Shown here piece after piece: positions 10,107 to 19,140 of a stretch of 20,490 nucleotides of DNA. The stretch spans positions 30,245 to 50,734 of the forward strand of contig NWUY0300008749.1 of NCBI GenBank assembly GCA_004151065.3. Direction: 5' to 3'. Under the pieces are notes generated by a model, which saw nothing but the letters and a program-made list of their open reading frames with translations, did not search any database and had not been told where the DNA came from. A program made the position numbers and the translations under genes. The stretch comes from Larix sibirica. Its lineage: Eukaryota > Streptophyta > Pinopsida > Pinales > Pinaceae. Numbering within the stretch: the stretch's first letter is position 1; each line of letters begins with the position of its first letter.

Positions 10107-10452
10107 CATGCTCAGTCTCGTGAGAACGCCCATCTATCATCTCTGATAGGATCCAACGACCGGGAGCAACCTTAAACCATGTTTTGATATCTCATCTGCA
10201 GTTTGTTCTTCTCTCTGTAGAATCTAGATATGCTGTAAAGACACAGAAGTGAAAGATGATTTTATAGTAAGAATCTCCTTCCGAATTGGATGCAGAAGGA
10301 CATTCTCCATCTAGCTTACACCATGAACCCAATTTATAACCAGCAGAGAATCTCCAAAGGTTTGTAATCGATCAACCCATTTTTCAGCTGCTAGGATCAA
10401 GGATAGTTTTAAATCCATCAGCTCTGCAAAGTTATTGGAACCTTGACCCAGT
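10107..10452 (-). repeat. Duplicated 3' coding segment of the LINE, outer copy
   Basis: This 346-bp segment repeats 10526-10870. On the minus strand both run from the RNase H conserved Glu region (CAGAGCTGATGGATT) through the Phe-Gly-Asp-Ser catalytic region to the element's C-terminal tail. The two copies differ by scattered substitutions and short gaps, for example an extra AATCTAG near 10221-10227. The duplication is therefore not recent and must have been in the element, or arisen soon after insertion. Confidence 0.8.
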
Positions 10453-10525
10453 CATGCTCAGTCTCCTGAGAACTCCCATCTATCATCTCTGATAGGATCC
10501 AATGACCAGGAGCAACCTTAAGGAT
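10453..10525 (-). repeat. Extra 73-bp copy of the LINE C-terminal tail
   Basis: CATGCTCAGTCTCCTGAGAA and the following bases to 10525 are a third copy of the tail also starting at 10107 and 10526. On the minus strand it encodes APGHWILSEMIDG-x-SQETEHD, the end of the LINE polyprotein. With the flanking copies it makes a nested duplication at the 3' coding end. Confidence 0.75.
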
Positions 10526-11155
10526 CATGCTCAGTCTCCTGAGAACGCCCATCTATCATCTCTGAGAGGATCCAATGACCAGGAGCAACTTTAAACTGTC
10601 TTTTTATATCTCATCTGCAGTTCTGTTCCTCTCTCTGTATATATGCTGTAAAGACACAAGTGAAAGATGATTTTATTGTAAGAATCTCCTCCAGAATCGG
10701 ATGCGGAAGGAAATTCTCCATCTGGTTCACACCATTAACCCAATTTATAACCAGCAGAGAATCTCCAAAGACTTGTAAATTTGTAATCAATCAACCCTTT
10801 TTTCAGCTGCTAGGATCAAGGATAGTTTTAGATCCATCAGCTCTGCAAAGTTATTGAAACCTTGACCCAGTCCTGCCTTGAAGCTTATCACATAATCATC
10901 AGATAAATAAGCTGTACCTCCAGCACAAATCACCTGAGGGTTTCCTTGAGCTTCCCCATCAAAATATAGCCATGCTCCAGACTGGTCGATGAAGCCCTCA
11001 ATTATCTTCCTTGAAGATTTATCAGTCTGCATCTGTGGAAAATGTTTTAGAATATTTAAACTCTGAGAGGTAGATTGAAGTGGTAAAGTATACCTTTCAT
11101 CAAATGATATAGCATTCCGTGCAAGCCAATGTCCCCAAAGAACAATGACTGGCAA
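10526..11155 (-). pseudogene. LINE RNase H domain
   Basis: On the minus strand from about 11155 an open frame of 122 residues starts PVIVLWGHWLARNAISFDE, a typical linker before the RNase H of plant LINEs. It continues with GAWLYFDGEAQGN (first catalytic Asp in FDG) and GLGQGFNNFAELMDLKLS (catalytic Glu in AEL). The frame ends at a TGA after AEKRVD. In another frame the expected VFGDSLLVINWVNG (second catalytic Asp in GDS) follows at about 10735-10773. Then come a His/Tyr-Arg-Glu stretch (IYRERNRTADEI) and the C-terminal tail. All three acidic positions of the D-E-D set are visible, but split by frame changes. RNase H would degrade the RNA of the RNA/DNA hybrid during reverse transcription; this copy is inactive. 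Confidence 0.85.
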
Positions 11156-12190
11156 GGTTTTTACTTGCTTAATGGACTCATTTCTTAACCCTCTGTTTAG
11201 TGCACCTTCAACAGAGATACCACTCCAAACTAACCTGATATCAGATAGAACTCCAAGCTCCCTCCATACCTGTCCAATATAATCACAGTTGAGAAATAAA
11301 TGGTTAACTGATTCTTCACTAATCCTGCATAAAGGGCATCTACCTGGTGCACTTGTTCCTCTCTTTTGAATTTTATCCCATGTCAGAATCTTATTGTTGA
11401 GAACTAGCTACATGGATATCCTCACTTTGAGAGTACATTTCAATTTCTATAAACATTTCCACCACCAAATCTGCCTATTCTCTGGAGAAGGAATACACAT
11501 GGATTTATACCCTAGTTTGGGAGAGCGTCCTCCACCAGGATTTTTTAACCATATTAATTCATCAGAACAGTCCATTATTCTCACATGTCTAAATTTTAGC
11601 CTTCTGATATAATCTCCCCATTCATTAGTGTCATTTCCAACCAAACCTAACATGTTTACTGACTTACATTCCTGACTCCATATTGAGGATTGAATTGGAT
11701 CTGCAGCCTGTGATAGATAGAAAATTAACCATTCCTCTCAACTGTCAATCAACAGACCCGAGAGTCTATACTCCTTCCCAAATCCAACCCAGGGATCAAC
11801 ACCCACTCTAACTCTTTGACCATCCCCCACTTTCCAGACTAGCCACCTTCCGATGATGGGATAGCCAAAACTGTTGCTTTTCAAATTATTGAACTATTCT
11901 TATGTGATTCTTGTGAGTTTTGAATCCATTCCTCCACTGAAGCTGGCTGAATATATTTCTGATGTATAACCTGACACCAAAGCCCTTTACCACTTAATAG
12001 CCTTCAAACATTCTTGGCTGCCAAATATTTTGCAAAAAAGTGAGGATTATTCAGCCCTCAGCCCCTGGCATCTTTTGGGACCACTATCCTCTCCCATCTT
12101 GATCTCACAAGGGGGATACCCTTCTTATCCCTCTGCCAGACCACAAGAGGCCGAAACTAATCTACCTAAACTTTTCCAGCACACCCTTTG
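11156..12190 (-). pseudogene. LINE RT C-terminal part and zf-RVT zinc-binding domain
   Basis: On the minus strand the first recognisable piece near 12160-12060 reads GIPLVRSRWERIVVPKDARG across frame changes. This resembles the segment between RT and zf-RVT in plant LINEs. Then come pieces such as CQVIHQKYIQPASVEEW and, from 11653, MLGLVGNDTNEWGDYIRRLK with SDELIWLKNPGGG. The zf-RVT part, about 11450-11260, has LVLNNKILTWDKIQKRG followed by PGRCPLCRISEESVNHLFLNC. That is the C-x2-C...H-x3-C pattern that defines the domain. At least four stops and several frameshifts break it. The catalytic RT core with its YADD-type box is not present. Confidence 0.82.
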
Positions 12191-12197
12191 GGATGAA

Positions 12198-12213
12198 GAG
12201 TCTATAATGTTTA
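12198..12213 (+). repeat. Target-site duplication of the LINE, right copy
   Basis: Perfect match to 9722-9737 (GAGTCTATAATGTTTA). Immediately after it repeat unit R2 starts with TGAGATCC, so removing the LINE and one site copy restores an uninterrupted R1-R2 junction. Confidence 0.85.
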
Positions 12214-12439
12214 TGAGATCCTATAAGGGCTTTTCGTGGGAGGCATATAATGGATTCTATTCCTAATTAAGAAATCCAAGCCTTTAGAGGCTGATAATGT
12301 GGTACAAGCTAAAAGGTAGTATTATGTCTCTTTGTATTTCGGTATTGTAGATGGAAGTGAATGTAATAATGTTTCCTTGTATAATATATATTATGTCTTT
12401 TAGATATAGTGTCCTGATTTTGTGAGCCCATAATGTTTC
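12214..12439. repeat. Tandem repeat unit R2 (226 bp)
   Basis: Starts TGAGATCCTATAAGG and ends with GAGCCCATAATGTTTC before the next TGAG. It shares most of its length with R1 and R3. The preserved R2-R3 junction shows what the R1-R2 junction looked like before the LINE inserted. Confidence 0.8.
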
Positions 12440-12639
12440 TGAGATCGTATAAGGTCTCTTTTGTGGAAGGCATATAATGGATTCGATTCCTCATTAGGAA
12501 ATCCAACCTAGAGGCTGATAATGTGATACAAACTAATAGGTAATATTGTCTCTGTGTTTCGTTATTTTAAGTGAATGTAATATTGTTCATCTGTATTAGG
12601 TCTTTTTAGATATAGGGTCCTGGTTTTGGTGACCCTATA
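12440..12639. repeat. Tandem repeat unit R3 (about 200 bp)
   Basis: Third unit, with the same GGCATATAATGGATTC, GAGGCTGATAATGTGATAC and ATAGGGTCCTGGTTTTG blocks. It is shorter than R2 by several small deletions and fades out after GACCCTATAC. Confidence 0.75.
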
Positions 12640-13130
12640 CTCATTTTTCTTACTACTGCGGCTGAAAAAGACCAATTTCAAGCCATCATAAGATTTCAAG
12701 CTTGGATCACCACCTATCATTATTGTTTTTTTTACAAACACTGCCATATCATAAAATAAATTATGTTTCAGAGCATCACCAATCAGCTAATTTAATTCCA
12801 GAACTATACCTGCCACTTAGTGCGAGTTTGGGAACATAGCCTCTGATAAATTTCTTACATTTAGAGTGTTGGCAACTGTTCAATTTCATCGTTGGAACAA
12901 TGACAATAATAAGTATCAGTTTCAGAATGTTTGTATTCTTCAAAAGTTAGAGCCACCATACAACCATCAATTTTTGTGTCATCTTAACACTTCAGTTTTA
13001 GAGCATATTAGATCTACAAATCATTGTACAGGTTTTACATTTTTCTAGAACCATGGCTTCCTGAACTGTCAATACTTAACTTGATCAGGCTGTAACAACT
13101 AATTTACATTATGCATTTTTGGTGGATCAG
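12640..13130. other. Intron-like sequence before the cryptochrome exon
   Basis: No coding or transposon feature recognised. It ends in a T-rich stretch and the acceptor GGATCAG at 13124-13130. The cryptochrome first exon is not here. Confidence 0.4.
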
Positions 13131-13349
13131 ATCCTTTGTCACTTGTTCGTGATCACAAGTTGAAGCAGGATCTCTCTTCTCGAGGCATACTGGTGAGATC
13201 ATTCAATTCAGATTTACTCTATGAGCCCTGGGAGGTCAATGATGAGGAAGGACATGCATTTTCTACCTTTCAAGCTTATTGGAATAAGTGCCTTAATATG
13301 CCATATGATCCGTTGGCTCCCCTTCTTCCTCCCAAAAGGATTGTTGCAG
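13131..13349 (+). CDS. CRY: Plant cryptochrome exon (photolyase-homology N-terminal domain)
   Basis: A 219-base exon with an unbroken frame in phase with its splice sites: acceptor AG at 13129-13130 and donor GT at 13350-13351, both phase 1. It reads DPLSLVRDHKLKQ when its first Asp is completed by the upstream exon, then VRSFNSDLLYEPWEVNDEEG, then YWNKCLNMPYDPLAPLLPPK and ends RIVAG. This is the characteristic segment of plant blue-light receptors CRY1/CRY2, roughly residues 100-175, in the alpha/beta domain. That domain precedes the FAD-binding part of the photolyase-homology region. Plant cryptochromes bind FAD and act in light signalling. Neither the preceding N-terminal exon nor the following FAD-domain exon is recognisable in the window. 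This is therefore one exon of a gene with very long introns or a duplicated gene fragment. CRY1 and CRY2 cannot be told apart from this exon alone. Confidence 0.93.
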
Positions 13350-14123
13350 GTTCGTACTCTGCTTTAGGCCCTTCTTAAATGACACTATCGGTTTGCTTTT
13401 CCATACAGTTATTTTCCATGTCAATGTCAACTTCCATAGAGATTGTAAAGAAAGAGAAGCCTGTAATTAACTTATACTGTTTTGGACATATTAGATTTGC
13501 ATTCTTGATGAAAAATATAGTGCAGAGCTGAACCTTAAGGAATCACATACTTTCCAAGGTTAAATATATAGCCAAATGCCACTCATTGCCACAACACGAA
13601 ACTAGGACCTCAATTGCTTTGGTAAGTCATTTTTAATGTGGTTCCTGAACATAGTATTGGATATCGCACACTATAGTATCAATACTTTCTAATTTCTGAC
13701 CTACCTGTAATGTCAAGGATGTACCTTGGTTCGTAAGTATAATAGATAGGTATTCTTTTGGACTTCAATGTGTAATCCAGTTTGTATAGATAAGTAAAAT
13801 GTAGGCAATGCAATTATTTCTAAGAATAAAATATAAAATTTGTGGCCATGTTTTTGAATTCTCAATTCCTATTGTTTTCAATAGTTTGTAACTTGTTTTC
13901 CCCTTTTTTCTCATCAGACAGTATTCCTTCTCTAGGTATAAATATGTTCTAATTCAAGCCTGTTGGGAGCGGGGAGCGGGAGCAGGACCAGGAAGCACAA
14001 TTTTCAAAAGATTCCAGGATTGTTTTTTATATAATAAATATTTTATATATTTTGATGTATACATATTAAAACAAACATGCAGAATTCTGAATTAGCTGTA
14101 GAAAACATGAAAACATAGGACTG
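13350..14123. other. Intron-like sequence after the cryptochrome exon
   Basis: AT-rich sequence with no recognisable next cryptochrome exon. The frame running on from the exon meets TAA at 13376-13378, which supports the donor at 13350. The only standout is a short G-rich run at 13965-13992. Confidence 0.45.
13965..13992 (+). repeat. G-rich short repeat, possible G-quadruplex
   Basis: GGGAGCGGGGAGCGGGAGCA continues as GGACCAGG: a decayed six-base repeat of the GGAGCG type in an otherwise AT-rich region. Three runs of three or more G and later GG pairs could allow a weak quadruplex. It may mark the edge of an insertion, but no partner end was seen. Confidence 0.4.
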
Positions 14124-14238
14124 ACTATTGGATTAATGATGATCATGAAATCGTCAACCATTTAGTACACATATAACATCAATCATCTAGGAGCTATAAC
14201 TTATAACATTGTCATCAAATGATCAATCATCAACTACA
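14124..14238. repeat. Diverged copy of the end of the 3.2-kb block
   Basis: Aligns with 8744-8857 (and with 5547-5595 up to the N), sharing GAGCTATAACTTATAACATT-like and GTCATCAAATGATCAATCAT stretches. It continues ACATCAACTTTC where the other copy is broken by the N at 8858. Confidence 0.75.
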
Positions 14239-15007
14239 ACATCAACTTTCAAGTTTGAACATATAACATTTTCCATGAACAAACTCTAACATATAGCATC
14301 AACCACGAAATGAAACAAATCATTATATGTATTACCAAAGAGTTGTAAGACACAATCAACACTTTATACCTCTCATTCAAGTGATTAAACTTGGGACTCT
14401 TATGTACATGTTGTGCCTTTAGTTTTACTCATGTTCTTGCTTTTTTACTAGTTAATCTTTTTTATTAAACTAGGGTGGAAATTCCATCCATGCTCCCTTG
14501 CTTGATTTATGCTTGCTATGACTTCCAGTTCATTTTACAGTTCTAGGTTACTTGAGGATGTTTATATACTCTCTTTTTTTCATTAATGCTGAGATAATTT
14601 CACAATACGACAAACTTCCACACTGCCCTCCTTGGCTCTCTCATTGCATGTTAGTACTATATTCAGAGTGATGATGAAACACTTCTACAAACATAAAATT
14701 ATATAACAACAAAAAACTAAAAAGGTATTTTGATATCCTAAATACCTTTTAGACAAAGAAACTAGCCTTATGCAAATGGATCAAGAGGATATGTGTGCAC
14801 ATAAACATTAAATGATGTTCTCAAAGGATTCTCATAGAATGATACACTTGGAGCATCTAAAGCTATACTTTACACTAAAATGTCATGCATGGAAATGGTG
14901 CAATTGTTATTTCATCCTTTCAAAACATGCATTTGTTTGTTGGGATTCTCTAGTACTTTATGCTTTTCACCATAGTACTTTAAAATGAATAGTTCATTTA
15001 CTTACCC
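14239..15007. other. Anonymous AT-rich sequence between two repeat fragments
   Basis: No gene or recognisable transposon domain seen. Near 14318 the 13 bases AACAAATCATTAT also occur at 2401, just inside the start of the block. That is too short to be sure of relationship. Confidence 0.35.
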
Positions 15008-15700
15008 ATAAGAAACTCAAGGGAAAGGAAAAACAACCACTTTGGATCCTTTTCCTTGAAATACTAGTGGTTGTCATTCCAAATTTCAATCAAATAGTCC
15101 TGTACACTATGTGTTGTGGCCTGCAAAAATTCCATTTCAAGTTATCAATTCTCCCTTGTGACAACTTTGCATTCATATAATACTAAAAGAAGTACAACAA
15201 AGATGAGCTTCAACAATATGTAAGTAGACTGACAATATTGTTAAAACAATAAGTTGAATGAATTGGTATTAAATTGGATACCGAAGCTCGATATTTTCCT
15301 TTACAAACAACTATCTTAACCCATCTACCCAATCACAAAATGGTTATATATTGTATGGTACTATACATGGCCTAGAGTATAGACACATATAAGTTCAAAA
15401 AATAGAGGGGTTGTTAACTTGCTACACAATAGCAGCATTCCAATTGATAGAATGGAATCAATAAACGAGGGTATGATAATTGGGTTCTGCAAAGTATATG
15501 TGCAACCAAGAAGAAAATTGAAAGAGAAAAAATGAGCCACTTTATTCCTGGTTAATTTATTCATTGATGCAATTGCAAATATAAGATCAGATAATTTTAT
15601 TAATGCCCAACAAATGACCAAAAGGTAGGATATTGAGACTCTGAAGTACAATCACTAATGATACTCAGTGGGAGTGTACTAGGCTAGCCTGAATGACAAC
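15008..15700. repeat. Diverged copy of the middle of the 3.2-kb block
   Basis: Aligns with 3342-4000 (and 6539-7197) at roughly nine bases in ten by eye, for example across TTCCATTTCAAGTTATCA and GACTCTGAAGTACAATCACT. It carries about 40-50 extra bases around 15525-15585 that copies 1 and 2 lack. Minus-strand open frames of similar size lie here and in the block, but their peptides are not conserved between copies, so they are not genes. Confidence 0.85.
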
Positions 15701-16449
15701 CTAGGGATGAAAACTGCATGACTTCCATTGTAAGATACAATTGTTAAAATGTACTTAAGGATGTCAACATTGTAGCGAATAGACCATCAAATAATCATAT
15801 ATGTGACAAGTTGAAGGCAAGCTTTGCGTAATACAAAGGACCATTTCATATTCAAAATAACTATGTATTATAGTGGAAGTGGGCTTAAGGCCACATTTAT
15901 CCTTTCCACATCATTTCTCAGTGTGAATTGATTGAAGTCAAATGCCCATAACAACAAAGAATTGTCAATGTACACTATTCATGAGAGTAGGCTTATGAAA
16001 TTGTAGCTAAGATAACGTGAATGAAGTGAAAATTACAAAGGCTAGAAACACAACTATTGGAACCAAATCACACACACAACTTGAGCAAATTTGAGTGCAA
16101 ACTATAATTTTGTTGTCACCAGCATAATACATGCGTATATAATGTTTAATAAAACCATGATGCATCTGGGTGTGTGTTATCAAAAGTTGGGTCCCAAGGT
16201 TGAGCCTCATGGATTTAGGCAAGTTGTAATGCTTATGAGGAGGCCAAAATGATCATGCCCAGAGCTAGTAACAAGTATCAAATGAAATATTGGTGCAAAC
16301 GAGAGAAAATGAATGTAAAGGGGTTGAAACCTTGAAGGATAAAGCAAATGAAACTCAAGTCCAGGTATGGAGTAGTGAAAAATAGGTCACAAAAAAGTAT
16401 TAGTGAGGAGGCTTGTGATCATATAGTCATGATTTGATAACTACAAGGG
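15701..16449. other. Anonymous AT-rich sequence
   Basis: No coding, RNA or transposon feature recognised on either strand. Confidence 0.35.
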
Positions 16450-16830
16450 CCAAACCATCTATATAGTGGTGAGGTCAAATAAATTCAAAACAAAACTGGG
16501 ATATTAAACCATTTCCAAATAGTGAGGTAAAACTCCAATAGTTATATCACAACATATGTAGATGTTGAGCTCCCCATACAATGGCAAGGCAACATTTTAC
16601 CATTGAAATTGAAACAAGAATGAGAGCATAGAGTGAGTCATTCATTCCTAGGTGGCCGAGAAAGACTCTAATAGTTATATAAAACTCAACAAAATGTTAA
16701 ATGTGCCAAGGCCGAGCCACATTGTGGCCAACAAAACTTAAATTAGACCTTGAAATTAAAATGAACAAAATGAGATGGGTGTCACAAATATGCATTTGGT
16801 GTAGCTCGAAAAGGATGAGAGGGCTAGGGA
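16450..16830. repeat. Weak diverged tandem repeat, about 135-150 bp period
   Basis: ACTCCAATAGTTATAT at 16532 recurs as ACTCTAATAGTTATAT at 16665, and CCATTGAAATTGAAACAAGA at about 16600 resembles CCTTGAAATTAAAATGAACA at about 16748. GTGG/AAGGC/GCCAAC blocks also recur. This suggests two to three old, diverged units of a satellite-like or transposon-internal repeat. Confidence 0.35.
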
Positions 16831-17056
16831 AAAACAATGCCCATATATTCATAAAGAAAAACCAATTAGATCTACATGTGTAGTAACTTTTGTGAGGTTA
16901 AAAAATAGTATCATATTGTCTCGATTATTTGGCATAAATCCTTAGTTTGTCTCTCTCTATGAAGAAATATACTGGTATGTAGATGGAGATCATAAAATAA
17001 TAAAATTGTTACATAATAAGATATTATCTATGTTAGCATTTGTGAAGAGTTCTGGT

Positions 17057-17312
17057 CCATTTCCTTTATAATTATTGGGATATGATCATTCTCTAAGTTG
17101 AGTTGTATCTCATTACCCTCTCCTATGAGGCATGCTTCAACTTTAGTAAATCTTTGTTGTTTATTAGATTAATAATGTCAAAACCCTATGTCTTTTGTAT
17201 GCACAAAAATTAGGACAAGGCAACTAATTTGACATAAACATTGAAATATAACATAGATAATAGAGATCTGAAAAAATGCATATTGAATAAGTATTCATAA
17301 TAGAAATAAATT
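17057..17312. repeat. Direct repeat, left copy (about 255 bp)
   Basis: Matches 17805-18060 with moderate divergence. Both copies contain CCATTTCCT, CATTCTCTAAGTT, TTTGTATGCACAAAAATTA and TTGAATAAGTATT in the same order, 748 bases apart at the start. Confidence 0.75.
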
Positions 17313-17395
17313 GACAAAAAGAAAAAAAGAACTCGAATGAATGTGGAGAGACTGTACTACCCAATGTGTCATCCCTGTGCTCATTGGTGGGGGGT

Positions 17396-17808
17396 TCATA
17401 AGTCCCTATTTTTTCCTTCAATCCATGTGAGGGGGGTCAATGTTTCCTGCTCTGTACCTGCCGCTATTTCTCCATCCTTTATGTGTGGCAAGATGCGACA
17501 TAATGCACTGGTATTTCCACTGGATCCTTCTGTGCCCTGTTTCATGTCCCCCCTTGGTGGAATTACATCACCTTCATCTTCTGAGCCCAAAGGTGATGGG
17601 GATGGTGTGAGACAATTATTCTTATCCTTTTGCTGGGTATATGGGTCATACTACCTTTCCTGGTGCTTAAGAAACCACAAAAATATATTGAATCTATCCA
17701 AACAAAAGAGGTTGGAATTACCTCCTCTTTCAAAATAGAAATCAGAGATTCCATATCTCTTCCATTCACAATCTTTTCTTCTTCAAGTCTTTTCTCCTCT
17801 TCAGCCAT
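17396..17808 (-). CDS. Unrecognised coding-like frames between direct repeats
   Basis: On the minus strand a frame from an ATG at 17806-17808 starts MAEEEKRLEEEKIVNGRDME, a charged, coiled-coil-like stretch, and runs to 17563. A second frame from 17590 to 17396 starts MGSEDEGDVIPPRGD and ends WIEGKNRDL. The two overlap and could be one broken coding sequence. A possible acceptor TTACATAG sits just before the first ATG. A 133-codon open frame lies on the plus strand at 17337-17738, so the coding strand is not certain. Base composition here is clearly less AT-rich than the flanks. No family recognised. Confidence 0.25.
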
Positions 17809-18060
17809 TTCCTATGTAATTACTAAAATTTGACCATTCTCTAAGTTCAATGGTATCTCATCATTCTTTCTTCGGAGACATATTTCAATTCCAGTAGACA
17901 TATGATATTTATCAGAGTAAAATTGTTAAACCCAATGTTGTTTGTATGCACAAAAATTACAAACCAACAAATAACTTGACATGAATGATGAAATACAGCG
18001 CGGATAAAAAGAAACCTGAAAAAGCCCAGTTGAATAAGTATTACAATAGATATAAATGGG
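17805..18060. repeat. Direct repeat, right copy (about 255 bp)
   Basis: Second copy of 17057-17312, same orientation. The pair flanks a segment of about 490 bases. This geometry fits either an old segmental tandem duplication or a small LTR-type element, but TG...CA ends and a target-site duplication were not found. Confidence 0.75.
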
Positions 18061-18099
18061 TTATATATTTTTATAAGAAGGTACAAAGCATGAAATCTC

Positions 18100-18280
18100 G
18101 ATGCATTTATTAATCAACCCACATAAGTTCTATTCCCCCAATAACCTTCATGCTAATTGTGTAGATGCATCGATTGATCAACCCACAAGAAGTTCCATTC
18201 CCCCAATAATCTGGCTGTTGAATGCGTAGATGCATCGCTTGATCAACCCACCATAAGTTCTACTTCCCCAATTTTTATTT
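18100..18280. repeat. Minisatellite, 64-65-bp unit, about 2.8 copies
   Basis: Units start with GATGCAT at 18100, 18164 and 18229. Each continues with TTGATCAACCCAC or TTAATCAACCCAC, then AAGTTC-TA/CA-TTCCCCCAATAA. The third is cut after CCCCAATTTTTA. The second and third units are closest to each other (GATGCATCG-x-TTGATCAACCCAC). Confidence 0.85.
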
Positions 18281-18391
18281 CCCTCTACGTGAATTTGAGT
18301 TTCAAAGTTATCAATATTATTATATTATATATTAAAAACATATTAGGCATTTTTAGTTGTTTGACTAATTATTTAATCATGTTTTTATTTC

Positions 18392-18421
18392 ATGACTAAA
18401 TTATTCATTTAATTTAGTCAT
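18392..18421. repeat. Perfect 11-bp inverted repeat with 8-base loop
   Basis: ATGACTAAATT, then ATTCATTT, then AATTTAGTCAT. The same TGACTAA/TTAGTCA words recur nearby: TTGACTAATT at 18361, ATGACTAACT at about 18472 and TAGTCATTT at about 18496. These make a cluster of related hairpin-like or bZIP-site-like words just before the retrotransposon coding region. Confidence 0.7.
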
Positions 18422-18540
18422 TATTACTTGTGTTACTCAAATTTAGTAGTATTTAGCTTAAAAACACTCTCATGACTAACTTTTTTTAGTTACGTAGTCA
18501 TTTATTTTCCAAATTATACTAGTAAAGGGAGTATCCAATT

Positions 18541-19140
18541 GTGGTACTGACCATAAATGAATCGACCAATTTACCACCTCTTCAGTATAAAGAGCGCAAG
18601 ACGCCATCCAGTCATGTCGATGAAGTTTCCAAAAATGTGAGAGAGCAGGGACGACTACAAATTTTAGTCGAAACCTTCATGGCTCAAGCCGCATGTTGGT
18701 GGGACACTCATCAATCTATCTTCAAACTTGGACGAAGACTTAAACTTATTTTGTCGAGCAATTTAGAGGAAATAAGTTGACATAAAATGCATAAATTCCT
18801 GAATTTACCCAAGGTCAAGATCCAATCAACCATTTAAATACCTGTGAAAAAAAATGGAAAAGACTATGGTAGTTCAATGAAAGGGCATTTCCGCTTATTT
18901 TCCCAAGCACATTGAATGACTTGCCTAGTAAATGGTATAAAATTGAAGAAGCACTAGGTGAAACATTCAGTTGGAAATTTCTTAAAGAAATTTTCATTAA
19001 ATATTTTTCTTTTATCCCGTAGAAGATTGTCTTAAAGAATTTGTACAAGAAATTCATAATTTTATCAAGCCAACAGAATGACCAGTCGATGCAATCATGA
19101 CCACACCTACTCATTGACCGAACTCAAATTGCAATAATAT
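18541..19140 (+). pseudogene. Gypsy gag remnant
   Basis: The first frame contains ETFMAQAACWWDTHQS, where the WWDTHQS stretch matches the capsid part of plant gypsy gag. It stops at 18778. In other frames follow FTQGQDPINHLNTCEKKWK-like sequence (about 18795-18860), FPLIFPSTLNDLPSKWY, and WKFLKEIFIKYFSFIP. Each resembles the retrotransposon gag (capsid) fold with its tryptophan and phenylalanine positions. At least two frameshifts and several stops break it, and no CCHC zinc knuckle is visible. Gag would form the virus-like particle; this copy cannot. Confidence 0.7.

Larger units (their letters stand above)
9738..12197 (-). mobile_element. 5'-truncated non-LTR retrotransposon (plant L1-type LINE)
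   Basis: The element lies on the minus strand, with its 5' end at about 12197 and a short A tail at the 9738 end. It is flanked by a perfect 16-bp target-site duplication (9722-9737 and 12198-12213). Reading on the minus strand it holds the C-terminal part of the reverse transcriptase region, a zinc-binding zf-RVT domain, and an RNase H domain. The last part of RNase H is duplicated, and a 3' untranslated region of about 370 bp follows. The endonuclease and the catalytic part of RT are missing, as expected for a 5'-truncated LINE insertion. Several stops and frame changes show it is old and inactive. Confidence 0.88.

Noticed and set aside
12030-12266. 78-codon plus-strand open frame
   Set aside because: It is antisense to the LINE RT-zf-RVT region and crosses the insertion boundary, so it is a shadow.
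18542-18552. Possible tRNA-Met primer binding site (TGGTACTGACC) before gag
   Set aside because: It matches the usual plant sequence TGGTATCAGAGC only in its first five bases and scattered others, and no LTR end could be confirmed next to it.
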